A stretch of DNA of 64,000 nt from Pyropia yezoensis (taxonomy: Eukaryota > Rhodophyta > Bangiophyceae > Bangiales > Bangiaceae). Below the pieces are notes generated by a model. That model did not search any database. It was given only the letters and a program-made list of their open reading frames with translations, and was not told where the DNA came from. Where the stretch lies: contig CM020619.1 of the NCBI GenBank assembly GCA_009829735.1, forward strand, positions 7,244,375-7,308,374, in the 5' to 3' direction. The position numbers were made by a program, and so were the translations under genes. Shown here piece after piece: positions 9,378 to 18,757 of the stretch. The first letter of the stretch is position 1. The number at the start of each line of letters is the position of its first letter.

Positions 9378-10564
9378 ATGATGGGGCCGCCCGCGGAGGA
9401 TCCAATGTCATTGCTCAATGATGACAAGGACTTCTGTTTTTCGGGCAATGGTGACGGAGGTGACGTTCTTGGTGACGGTGGGGATGACGTTAGCGCGTTT
9501 TTTGGGGGGCAGGTTGGGTCAGCGTTGTGTGGGGGGGACGTGCGAGACGGAATTCTCGATGATGATGACGACGACGACCCATCATGCCATGCGATAACGA
9601 TTGCTCTATTGCTTTCGGGTGCGCGTCAGAATGTCAACTACTTGCGTGACAACGGGCAGGCGTGGGAAGCTCAACTTCGCCGCTCAGATCCTTTCTTCTA
9701 CAAGAGAGTGCGCATGACGCAGGCCTCTTTTGACGTGCTTCTCTCGCGAGTTCTTCCTCTTTTGCGCGCGGCTGGGGATGGTGTGGTGGGACGACCGCCG
9801 AGCATTGAGCCGCGTATTCGGTTGCTGCTTGTGCTCTACTGGTTTGGACAAAGGGGTAGCCAGTTCGCCGCATGTGACTGGGCTGACATGGCAGAGTCCA
9901 CATTCACACCTACGGGAGTCCACGCAGAATTGTCTGCGCTACGGGAGTCCACGCAGAATTGTCTGCGCTTCCCCCCCCTCGGTTCCCTTCTACAGAGGCG
10001 GAGAAAGCTGCGGTCGCTGACGGTTCCATTGCTCGCCTGGGGTGTCGTATTTAGCGGGTGGTGGGGGCCATTGACGGTATCGACCTGCTGGCCATAGTGG
10101 ACGCCAACAAGCGCTTTTTGTGGGTCCGGGGCGGGCTACGTGGCTCGATGGCCGACAGCCATGGGTTCAGGGAAAGCGAGTGGTATGCGAAGCAGGTCAG
10201 TAGTCGTCCCCATCTTCACGCAGGGTATACTCTATTGGCGGATGGGGGATTCGCCCTCGAGACGTGGCTCCTGAAGCCCTACCCCGAGGAACAGCTGACG
10301 ACTCCCAAGAAGCGGATGTACAACTTTAGTGTTTGCTCACCGCGGGCTGTGGTCGAGAACGCTTTTGGTGTGCTGAAGGGCCGATGGCGCTTGCTGCACT
10401 CGGGGGTGTCATGCGAGACGGAGCTTGCACCTTACGTGGTCGACGCTTGCGTGCGTCTGCACGATTTCTTGGAAGACCAAGGAGACGAGTGGAACGAGGC
10501 CATTGACCCGTACCACGACGGTGCTCACGCTGCGGCAGGGGACAAGGAGGACGGTGATGCATAA
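9378..10564 (+). pseudogene. PIF/Harbinger-type DDE transposase, frameshifted
   Basis: The first ATG is at 9378 (MMGPPAEDP). An acidic N-terminus precedes a helical Harbinger-like region with FFYKRVRMTQASFDVLLSRV and PSIEPRIRLLLVLYWFGQ. The catalytic part follows in another frame: D in VGAIDGIDLL (10073), D in LLADGGFALETWLLKPY (about 10241) and E in VVENAFGVLKGRWRLL (about 10355), the HARBI1 / DDE_Tnp_4 pattern. Two lesions separate the halves. A 29-bp tandem duplication (9911-9968) shifts the frame by exactly the amount needed, and a TAG stands at 10052-10054, just before the first catalytic Asp. It is probably dead, though the DDE residues survive. It pairs tail-to-tail with the Myb-like pseudogene on the opposite strand. 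Confidence 0.85.
9911..9968. repeat. 29-bp perfect tandem duplication
   Basis: Two identical 29-bp units (9911-9939 and 9940-9968) start TACGGGAGTC. Because 29 is not a multiple of 3, the duplication shifts the transposase frame. Removing one copy puts the upstream and downstream transposase frames in phase. Confidence 0.93.
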
Positions 10565-11005
10565 CTGGAGGCCGCGCAAACGCGAGACGACTCAGCGAAT
10601 GCTCTTTGGGAGGAGCATGGGGATGAGTAGTTAGATTGTGGGCAACAAGACTTGTTTCGCGACCCGTCCCTGAATATCAGCAAAGGGCTCACCCCTCGCC
10701 TCTTCGCCACTCCCTTCTGGGGGCACGAGCGGCGCCCCCGGATTCTCTGCGGGCTTGATTGATTTATCCTATTGGACTGGGTCAGCAATTGTTAGGACAA
10801 GCTCGCCCACTGCGGCTTCTTCGCCACTGCCTTGCACACAAGGAAGATACAGGCCGAGACACCACCTCCGCTCATCCGCTGTTCATCCCGCATGCCTTCC
10901 CAAGAGTTTGCCGCCGTAGCACCCTCGGAGACGCCCTATGTACATGTATATTCATCAAGCCTGTCGCGAAAAGGGCACACTGTTCTGCAAAGACGCGTCT
11001 ATCGT
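10565..11005. other. Spacer between the convergent Harbinger-type ORFs
   Basis: This is 441 bp between the 3' ends of the transposase (+) and the Myb-like gene (-). No further ORF is supported, and no clear terminal inverted repeat was found. Confidence 0.5.
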
Positions 11006-12905
11006 CTACACCCGCCGCTGCCACGAGGCAGAGCTTGCGCCCGCCCGGGCTCCCTCCACCCCATCGGCCACACCGCCATCAACTTCTGCCTCCTCTCCGT
11101 CCCCCCCGCCCGCCCCCCCTCCCGGCCCTCCCCCCCTATCCATCGGGCATGCGGTGGCCGCCGGCCCGCCGCTGGCGAGACCACGGCGTCTCATCATGGT
11201 CTCGTACTCCTTACGCATCTGGAGCGGACGCGATACTGAAAGGTTTGACTCAGATAGCCTGACCATTTGAGAGGTCATGCTTTCGTTGCGCAGGCGCTCT
11301 GCCTCGGCAGCCTTCGCGTTTCCTCCAGCCGCACCTCTCGCTCGCGCACGGCCACCATGCGCTCCGCCAGCTCCAAGCGGTTCTTCTGGTACTGCTTGCT
11401 CAAGACTGCTTGGCCCTGCAGAGCCTTGTCCCGGGTTACGCGGTCCCCCTGGGTCTGCTCCAGAGCGTCCGCGAGGCGGTCAAGCGCGGCCTGATTTTAG
11501 CCGGTCGCGGGCTGCTTCCGCTTCAGGCCCCCTTGTGGGACAACACGGCAGGCCGCCGCGTTGGACCTCCCCTCCCCCGCATTCCTGCCGCGCGCTGGCG
11601 AGGGCTGCCCGGAGCTCACGCGCGCGCTGTCTGCATCTGCTTGGGCTCGACGCGCGGGCGCGTTGTGAGCGCCCGGGGCAGACGCGGCCTGTGTCACCGT
11701 CTCCGAGGGCGCCTCCGTCACTAGCGCGGGAGCAGGAGGTGACTGGGGGCGGCGGGGGGGGGAAGAGGCGCTGCTGCGGCTGCTGACAAAGCTTGCGTCG
11801 GGTGACTCGTCGCGGGGCGACGGCGGGCCTGCGCCTGACGCCTCGCCCCCGCTGGCGAGGAAGTCGTTGATGTCGGGTAGCTCAGGAGCTGACGAAGACG
11901 AAGATGCGAGTGTCGCCCGGCTCAAAGGGGCCCCAGACTGAACCCCTGCTCCACCTCTGCCGTCGTTCCCCAGATGTCAAAGCCCTTGTCATAGTCAAAA
12001 AAATCCATCTGTTGAGAAACAAGTAAGACCAGCCAAAACGAAACGACAGAACAGAAACAAAAAAGACCTGCGGCACGCCATGGGCGCAGCAGCGTACGTG
12101 TAAGCCGATGATATCCGAGTATAAACAAATCAAAGGGGCATCCACGAAGGATTCAACCAATGGGGGAGCTAAAATACGAAGAAATAACAAAAGAGACACA
12201 AGCAAGCATATGGCGGCACCAGATCTGTGGAGCGCATTGCCTACCTTTCTTGTCCTCCACCGCCTATGTAGATGCGCCTCGATTGCGCAGCTTGGAGATC
12301 GCCTCGTCTACAGACCGCCACGCGCTGTTCAGGTCCTTGATCTTGGCCGCCACCTTCCTCCCGGTCAACGGCGTCGACGGACCAGCCCGATTGAGCGTGT
12401 CTGCAAAGCGGGCGAAGACCTTTCCCAGCTTCTTATGCTGATTGGTTTGCTTGAGCAACTAGCACTCGTTGGATGCGCCCAGCAGGTCGAGCAGCGTACG
12501 TGTCGCCACGTCGGTCCACTTCACCTTTGGCTTCTTGCTGTTCTTCCCCGGCGTTGTCACAGTGCCGCGGCTCGTCGTGGACGAGCGGCGACGCTTCCGC
12601 TGACGATCGCCAGGCAGCGGCACGGGGGCGGGGGAGGGGCCGTCACTGGCAGAATGGGCGGAGGGATCAACGATGCCATAAGAGGGGGGGGGAGGGGCAG
12701 AAGCAGGAGAGGGGGGGGGGGGGGAAAACCCAAGATGGGCCGGGGGGTGGGCAAAGCCGCGGGCATGGCCAGCCCCTGCGCGGCTCAGTCTGTCGGGGCA
12801 GGTAGAAGAGACAGGAGGGCGAGGCATTCTTACTCCTCGGCTCGTAAAAAAGAAAAACAGGTAAAGGCGGACCCGTGGATGAGATGCTCTCATGCGCGCC
12901 CGCAT
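11006..12905 (-). pseudogene. Myb/SANT-like DNA-binding partner protein of a Harbinger element, decayed
   Basis: Read on the minus strand: a Pro/Ser-rich N-terminus, a basic stretch (RKRRRSSTTSRGT), then a Myb/SANT-like domain (VKWTDVATRTLLDLL ... TGRKVAAKIKDLNSAWRSV). A plausible GT-AG intron (12009-12244), an acidic/Ser-Pro linker and a coiled-coil end (LSKQYQKNRLELAERMVAV) follow. In-frame stops occur at 12459-12461 (TAG, inside the Myb domain), 12264-12266 (TAG) and 11497-11499 (TAA). Frame changes lie near 11930 and about 11300. Harbinger elements typically encode such a protein beside the transposase, so it is likely the second gene of the 9.4-12.9 kb element. Confidence 0.68.
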
Positions 12906-13556
12906 GGAAACACACGAGTCCCGATAGTCGCGTCTCGGGGACAGGCACGCCGTCGCTCACACAAGCACACGGCTGTCAACAGCCTGTGTGACTTCTCGAC
13001 GGAGTTTCAGTCCGTGCCGTTTGGTACTTGTTCCCACTTATTGCGGATCTGCTCGAGTTATGTGGTCCCAAAGCCTCGGTTCTTGGCCACTCCCTCTCAA
13101 TGGCCGATCATTGCGGTTCGATCGTCCCAGAGCCGCGTTCGCCTCCACATCCGCGCTTTCCAAAGGTATTACCGAGTAGGGCACCAGTTAGTTCCTGGGT
13201 GCATCTGGAGCAATTGCGCACCGGATGGCCGGATACGCTTGACCTGCACATCCGTATGATTCTGTACCGAAATCGCTTGAAGTGCTCTGCCCCCAACCCC
13301 CTCCGCCCACTTACACAAACCCCCTCCCCACCCTCCCCTACGCCTCTCCCGAACGCTCACGTCTTGGATATGCTGAGCAGTAGCGCGGAGCGGTCAGGGT
13401 CGTCGCACAAATCGTGACGGGGCGCACTGATTTGATGATGCCGCCGGTAGCGAGTGCCAGCCCGAGGTTGTCGTTGGGCTTGAATCGGGCGTACGAAAGG
13501 TTCGGCAGGGCGTGGGCAGGCTTCTCGGCCGTCAACGTGGCACACATCCTCCAGCG
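12906..13556. other. No gene recognised
   Basis: Short overlapping ORFs only. The stretch separates the Harbinger remnant from the Gypsy LTR fragment. Confidence 0.5.
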
Positions 13557-13901
13557 CGTGGCCAAAACCCAACACACAGCCCGCACCCAAGTGTGAGATG
13601 TATGCGAGGGCTGCCTCCCATGTCGCGGGAACCGGAAGAAGTACACGTCGCACACACGCTATCCCTGTTGTGGACCAAGTCGTCCACGACGAAACAAAAA
13701 GACTTCTTAAGGGCCAGCACTTTCTCAGTGCGGACGCGGATGCAAGGCCCAGCCCGGTCGTCCCTCCGCTGTTCCCTCCAGGGTCCCCCCAAGATCTCGA
13801 GAATCAGAACCTCTCACCTCAGCACCCGCCCACTGGGCCACGCGATAAGTCAAGACGATAACAATCAGAAAACCCTCATATCAATGTTGGACTTACTATC
13901 A
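13557..13901 (-). repeat. Gypsy LTR (solo or 3' LTR), minus orientation
   Basis: About 345 bp match the region just upstream of the Gypsy element at 60402-60745 along their whole length, in reverse orientation. Matching blocks include the one reading CTTCTTCCGGTTCCC. In LTR sense it begins TGATAGTAAGTCC and ends ...GCCACG, exactly where the homologue gives way to its primer-binding site. It abuts the truncated reverse transcriptase of the next feature, in the same orientation. Confidence 0.75.
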
Positions 13902-13918
13902 CGTGAAGTCACCGTTTC

Positions 13919-14563
13919 TCACGACGGGGTCTTGGAGAAAACGATAATGTCGTCCAGGTAGACCAAACATGTTCTCCACCTTAGCCCCGACAGGACGATG
14001 TCAATGGCTGTCTGGAAGGTAGCCGGAGCATTGGTGAGCCCAAAAAGAAGACGGTTGCACCGGAACAGCCCCATATGGCACGTGAAGGTGGTCTTGTCCT
14101 TGTCCTCGTCAGCCAGAGGGATCTGCCAGTAACCGGCATTACAATCCAGCGTTGAGAAGAGAGTGGCATCACCAAGAAGGTCAATGCAATCGTCCATCCT
14201 GGGTATCCGGTATACATCCTTGAATGTCATCCCGTTCAGGCGCCTGTAGTCACCGCAGAAAAGGAGGTGACCGCCAGGTTTCGGGACGACTACCACCGGG
14301 AAGGCCCACTCCCCATCAGACGGCCCGATAACATCCCTCTTGAGCACCTTTTTAACCTGCTTTTCAATCTCATCCCGGCGATGTGGTCCAGCCCGGTACG
14401 GTTGCAGGTGCACTGGCTTGGCATCTGGCTTGAGTTGAATCCGGTGTAGGGTGGCGTCCACCTTGCCCAGCTCTCCAGACCACAGGTGCCGATATTCCTG
14501 GAGAAGATTCTCCAGTGCCTCCTTCAAGTCGGGAGGAAGGTTTTCGTGGTTGACATTCGGCAT
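13919..14563 (-). pseudogene. Gypsy reverse transcriptase, N-terminal half only
   Basis: 214 residues carry RT landmarks: PYRAGPHRRDEIEKQV, GPSDGEWAFPVVVVPKPGG, FCGDYRRLNGMT, FSTLDCNAGYWQIPL, TFTCHMGLFRCNRLLFGLTN, APATFQ and the catalytic YLDDIIVF. The ORF ends a few codons after the YLDD box, at the junction with the LTR fragment. The thumb, RNase H and integrase regions are absent, so it cannot give a working enzyme. Confidence 0.9.
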
Positions 14564-15459
14564 CCTGGGGGTGCTTGATCGGGTTTCGAGGTAACGCTGC
14601 CAGCCTGCTCTTGTCCTGGAGGTACGTCTTGGGCCGTTAGGTTGGATGCCAGTTCTTGGTGCAGGTTCAAGAGGTCCTCCTTGCTCATAGCACGGGTAGA
14701 CCCTCGGTAAGGTTCTGCTGTTCCAACTCGAGTGCCCTTGGCGAGAGTTATCGGCTTCCGGCTCACGTTGACTATTAGCACCGAGAATGGGGTGTGCCTC
14801 TCCACTTTCTTGTGATGTCCGTGGGCCAAGTATAACCGGTGTTTCGCCAGAAATTCCTTACGTCCGTAGATCAGGCATTGACCCGTAGTCCGGGTGGTCA
14901 CTTGAACCTTGGTTTCCGAACGAGGAGGTAGGAGCACCGGTTTGAAAAGAGTCAAGGTAGGGGGTGGGATGCGATCCTTCTTGTTCTTGACTACACGAAC
15001 CTTGGCGTCCAGATGCTCCAGCACCGGCGACACAAACCCATGATTGAACTGCACCTTTCCTTCTCCGGGCAGGATACTCTTGACGTGCTGCTTCTGGAAG
15101 TCCCAGCTTAGGATGAGGGGGACTGATAGAGTCTTGACTACTAGAAAGGGAAAAAGCATTGGTTCATTGTTGACGTAGATGGCGACAGGAAGGCGGCCAA
15201 GCGGTCGTACGGCTTGACCCGAAGCGTCTACAATCCGGGTCTGGTAGGAGCTCTCCAGGCATGTCGACGCCAGCCCGGAGGTAGCAGGTTTTCAGTGATG
15301 ACGCTTAGTCCGGCTCCTGTGTCAACCACCGGAGTATCAGCTTGGGGGAGGCTATCCCCCAAACGCATACGAGCATTGATCTTGAGGTTTTCCTTACGCA
15401 GGACAAGCAAGGTCCCCTTGAACAAACAGGGTGTCCAGGCGGCTACCAGTTGAGCAGGT
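14524..15459 (-). pseudogene. Gypsy protease region, frameshifted
   Basis: An aspartic-protease signature, VVDTGAGLSVITENLLPPGW, lies in one frame (15425 to 15228). The rest of the domain (LILSWDFQKQHVKSILPG) and the linker to RT continue in another frame (15159 to 14524). A single active enzyme would need at least one frame correction. Gag lies upstream and RT downstream in the usual Gypsy order. Confidence 0.75.
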
Positions 15460-15742
15460 AACTGCCGTCCTTTCTCCCGGCACGCAAGGGGAGAACGGGT
15501 AGAAGTACCCTGCCGTCGGAGATTCGGGAAGACACTTGGCGAGAGCGCCTGCCCTACTCGTTTCCCGGGTCCGAGGATTCCTTGGAGGTCTCGGTCTCCA
15601 GGTCAAAGTCCGTAGGAGCTTCCTTGGCCAGAGCCTCCGTGATGCTCTGCAAGGTTGCCACCTAGATTGCGTGTACCTGTGCCTTGTCCATCTTGGAGGG
15701 TGCTCGCCGGTCAGCCCAGTTGACTGCCTTCGCAAACACCAG

Positions 15743-17315
15743 TCATTGACGCTTGAGCTTCTCTTGGAGGTCCTTGGGAATGGTCGGGCACTGGTCGGAC
15801 ATGTGGTCCTCCTTCTGGCACAGCCAATAAGACCGGAACCGCTGGTTCTTGACCTGCTTGGGGGCGACCAAGGAAGGCTGCTCCTTAGAAACAAAGCCGC
15901 CCCACTTGTCACCTGACACCACGGGTGAGGTCTCGCCAACTGCGAGTACCGGTACAGGGCTATCACCTCCCTTATACTTCTCGGGTCCGGGACGAAATCG
16001 CGACAACGGCTTGGGAGTTGATACCATGGGAGCTTGGAGGGCCTTGGCTTGCCGGTACCTGCCCTGGGTGTAGGCCATCAGCTGCTGGAAGGTATGTTCT
16101 TGGTGTTCCTGGTTGTAGTTCTCAGCATCCACTTGAAGAGATTCAGGAAGCCCTTCCGAGAAGATCATCTTGAGCCTGTCCTCAGGGTCAACGTTGCCAC
16201 AAGCCTCGCTCATCTCCCGGACACGGCGGGCGAAGGCCTCTGGAGTCTCTTGTCGTTCCATGGTTGCCCGGTTCAACTTGCCCACTGCCTTGCGCAGGGA
16301 GTCCGCGTCAGCGTAGTTGGACAGGAGCCAGTTGACCGCTTCCGGGTAGCTCCCAACGGTACGCCCGACAATGTGTCCGGCTGAGTCTGGTAGAACCTGT
16401 GCGAACCGCTGTTCCGCTTCCCAGGTCATGAAGTTAACTAGGCGGTAGAGTGCCATGCCCTCAGACACATCGTTGTCGTTGCATGCCTTGACAAACCGGC
16501 GCAGGAAGGCAAAGACAAGCGCCGGCCTCTTCCCGGAAAACTTCGGATGTCCCCCGAAGCTCGGCTGCATGCGCCGGTTCAGGGATGCCATCTTCCTGGC
16601 CATCTTCCGGGTGCACCCTTGGTCTTGGTTCCCCAGCCGGTAGTTGCCCCAATACGTGACCATGTTCAGGGTGGCATCCCCCACTTGGTGGGCAGGGAGG
16701 TCAAGCTCGACAAGCCTGCGCCGGGCGGGACCAGGGGATGCGTCCCAGTCGTGTCCCTCCTCAGAGCTGGAGGAACTGGTCCCGCTGGTGCTAGAGCGAC
16801 GACGACGACGCCACCGCCTCCGGCTGCTCCGGTTACCGGTCATGGAGCTCCCCGCCCCATAGGCTGCAAGGGGAGGAAAAGCTTGGCCGGTCCCAGGAGT
16901 CGAGGTCTCAGGGGGACCCGTAGAACCAGTCATGGCAGTGCCTCTGGCACTGCTAGCGCCCACAGGAAGAGGTGTATACACCCAGCTGCCATGTGTAGGT
17001 CCAGGAGTAAACACACCAGGGGCTATCCCTGGAAGTTCAGGAGTAGAACCGACAGGAGGCAGACGTCCACTGCGAGCGGACGCAAACGCCGTTGACCCCG
17101 GTATGGCTCCGACAGGGAGGGACAGCCGGAGGAACGGGAGCAGGAGGTACTTGGCCGCCTGTAGACTCCAGTCCGCTACCGGGTGTCACACCCAGGTCTG
17201 CTTCGCCCGTAAGGAGAACGCCGTGTTGGGCACCGTCCCCCGCGGTGACCAGGGATGCGTCAAGGGACGCGGGGTCTACCCCTTCGGGCACCGTCGTGCC
17301 AGGGAGGGTAGCCAT
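15743..17315 (-). pseudogene. gag: Gypsy Gag, frameshifted and with a damaged zinc knuckle
   Basis: The N-terminal piece begins at ATG 17315 (MATLPGTTVPEGVDPASLDA) and changes frame near 17015-17037. The main 423-residue part contains the capsid region (FLRRFVKACNDNDVSEGMAL ... AVNWLLSNYADADSL), similar to the gag at 60.9 kb. The zinc knuckle reads YWLCQKEDHMSDQC, where the first Cys of CCHC is Tyr. The ORF ends in TGA with an overlapping ATG (ATGA), as in the intact relative, but the following frame stops soon after. Confidence 0.85.
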
Positions 17316-17502
17316 GTTGGTCTCCTGACAGCCACAGTCCAGCTGCCTGCGTGTCTAAAGATCGCAAGACCACAAGAGAGGGGTTGAGGAGCCAGGAATG
17401 GGATTCCCGTGAACGGGTGCAAATAATTCTAAAACCACAGAAAAAGACAGAACAGGAACAACCCAACCGCTGCTCCCAAATGTCTCTTCTCAAACACTCC
17501 AA

Positions 17503-17520
17503 TCCCCTGCTGCTCCACCA
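17503..17520 (-). promoter_or_regulatory. Primer-binding site of the decayed Gypsy element
   Basis: The minus strand reads TGGTGGAGCAGCAGGGGA, identical over 18 nt to the site at 60748-60765. Its complement ends in CCA with a discriminator A, a 7-nt acceptor strand and a 5-nt T-stem, which is the geometry of a tRNA 3' end. Complementarity to a T-loop extends about six bases further here. Confidence 0.75.
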
Positions 17521-18757
17521 AATACGTGGTATGAAACTCGATCCTCTCAAACACGTGTCAATATCCCTCGGGGGAAAGGGACAGGTAACACAGAAAGGGG
17601 AACTACGAGAGTGGTATGCCTGTTGCCTCACGTGCCTGCTCGCAGAGCAAACAGTCACGCACGGTAGTGCACACGGGGAAAAGGAAAGCAAACGCGCAGT
17701 TGTCTTTTTCCTGAGGGCGCGGGCCAATGGCGCCTCGCTGTCCCTCTTGACATGCATCCGGGGGAGCCTCGGCACGTTGGCCAGGTAGCCCCCCCATACC
17801 CCCGAGTGGCCCCGACCCGAGTCTAACCTCGTCAGGTCCGGGGCCATTATCATTACTAATTCTATTCCCACTCACTAATCTCACACTCAAATTCTCTCAA
17901 ATCAAGTCCCTCACAAATATGCAAGAACCCATCAGAAACCCCTCTCTCACGTGTGGATAGCGTAGTCCACCGCATCCCAGTGCCGCGCACGGGCCACGGC
18001 CGCCAACCATCACCACACAGCGGGCGTGCTCTGGCACCTGGTGCCCTCTGGTCGCAATCCCGGGTCGGCGCCAAGTCAAGGCCAGGGATGCTACAAGTGC
18101 ATGCACGCATGGCACCCCTTTAAGGGGGTTCGCACGCGTGGTGGAGCGACGTGGGGCCGACAAAGAATATGGGGGCAATGTCATATTTTTTGAATTATGT
18201 TTTTTAGAATAGCGGACCGATGACGCGCTGTACTTCGACTGAAAAAGTACTGCGACCGGCAATCGCCTTCTGGAAGTGCGCGTCGCTCGTGAGGGTGCAT
18301 CCCCCACCACCCATCCAGCAGCACGCACCCAAGCCATCGGTTGCAAAAAAGAAAGTGCTGCCCGGTCTGACCAGCGCCTGTGGCATCAGCGCCCGGCTCC
18401 GTCTCCCCAAGATCGCATATACGGCGGGAAGCGGGGAGCGGGCGCGATTTACTCAGTGCTAAAAACCTCTCGGGTGTGTAGCACTACGTGCCTGTCTCGC
18501 ATAAACAGAGTTCCCACGGCGGCGTCAATGGACGTGACATTGACGTACCGCATTGAGCCCCCGAGGGTCGAGAAGCAATCCGTCTCGCGACTCTTCTCTG
18601 CCAAGCCAAAAGAGCCCGGCCTGTCAGCCGCCGACTTCACGCACTGAATGAAGGCATAGGCCCACGGCGCTCCGTCGATGAGAACAACAGCAAATTGATG
18701 CACTGCCCCACACACATTGACAGGAACACGAACCGGAGCCCTTCCTCGTGCAGCGGC
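17521..18757. other. Probable remnant 5' LTR of the decayed Gypsy element, then unassigned
   Basis: The LTR should lie immediately upstream (higher coordinates) of the primer-binding site. No second copy exists in the window to delimit it. No protein domain is seen. The part from 17.8 to 18.2 kb is locally AT-richer. Confidence 0.4.

Larger units (their letters stand above)
13902..17520 (-). mobile_element. Truncated, decayed Ty3/Gypsy element (internal region)
   Basis: Minus-strand order is primer-binding site (17503-17520), gag (17315 to 15743), protease (about 15425 to 15000) and reverse transcriptase (14563 to 13919). RT stops just after YLDDIIVFSKT, so the rest of RT, RNase H and integrase are missing. 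Gag is frameshifted near 17015-17037, and the protease and RT pieces lie in three different frames. It is related to, but clearly diverged from, the Gypsy element at 60.4 kb. Confidence 0.85.

Noticed and set aside
8702-9448. Gly/Thr-rich repeat protein on the minus strand of the C-rich minisatellite
   Set aside because: Composition artefact: parallel ORFs exist in other frames and the repeat unit length varies outside multiples of three.
9378-12905. Stop-codon reassignment (TAG as Gln) to explain in-frame TAGs
   Set aside because: TAG ends the Copia gag exactly at a frameshift signal, TGA and TAA end other genes, and one of the internal stops is TAA. The Harbinger copies also carry frameshifts, so decay is simpler.
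18047-18074. Second primer-binding-site-like sequence on minus (TGGCGCCGACCCGGGATT)
   Set aside because: It starts with TGG, but the tRNA T-loop geometry is off by one and no LTR ending in CA precedes it. The site at 17503-17520 is conserved and fits better.
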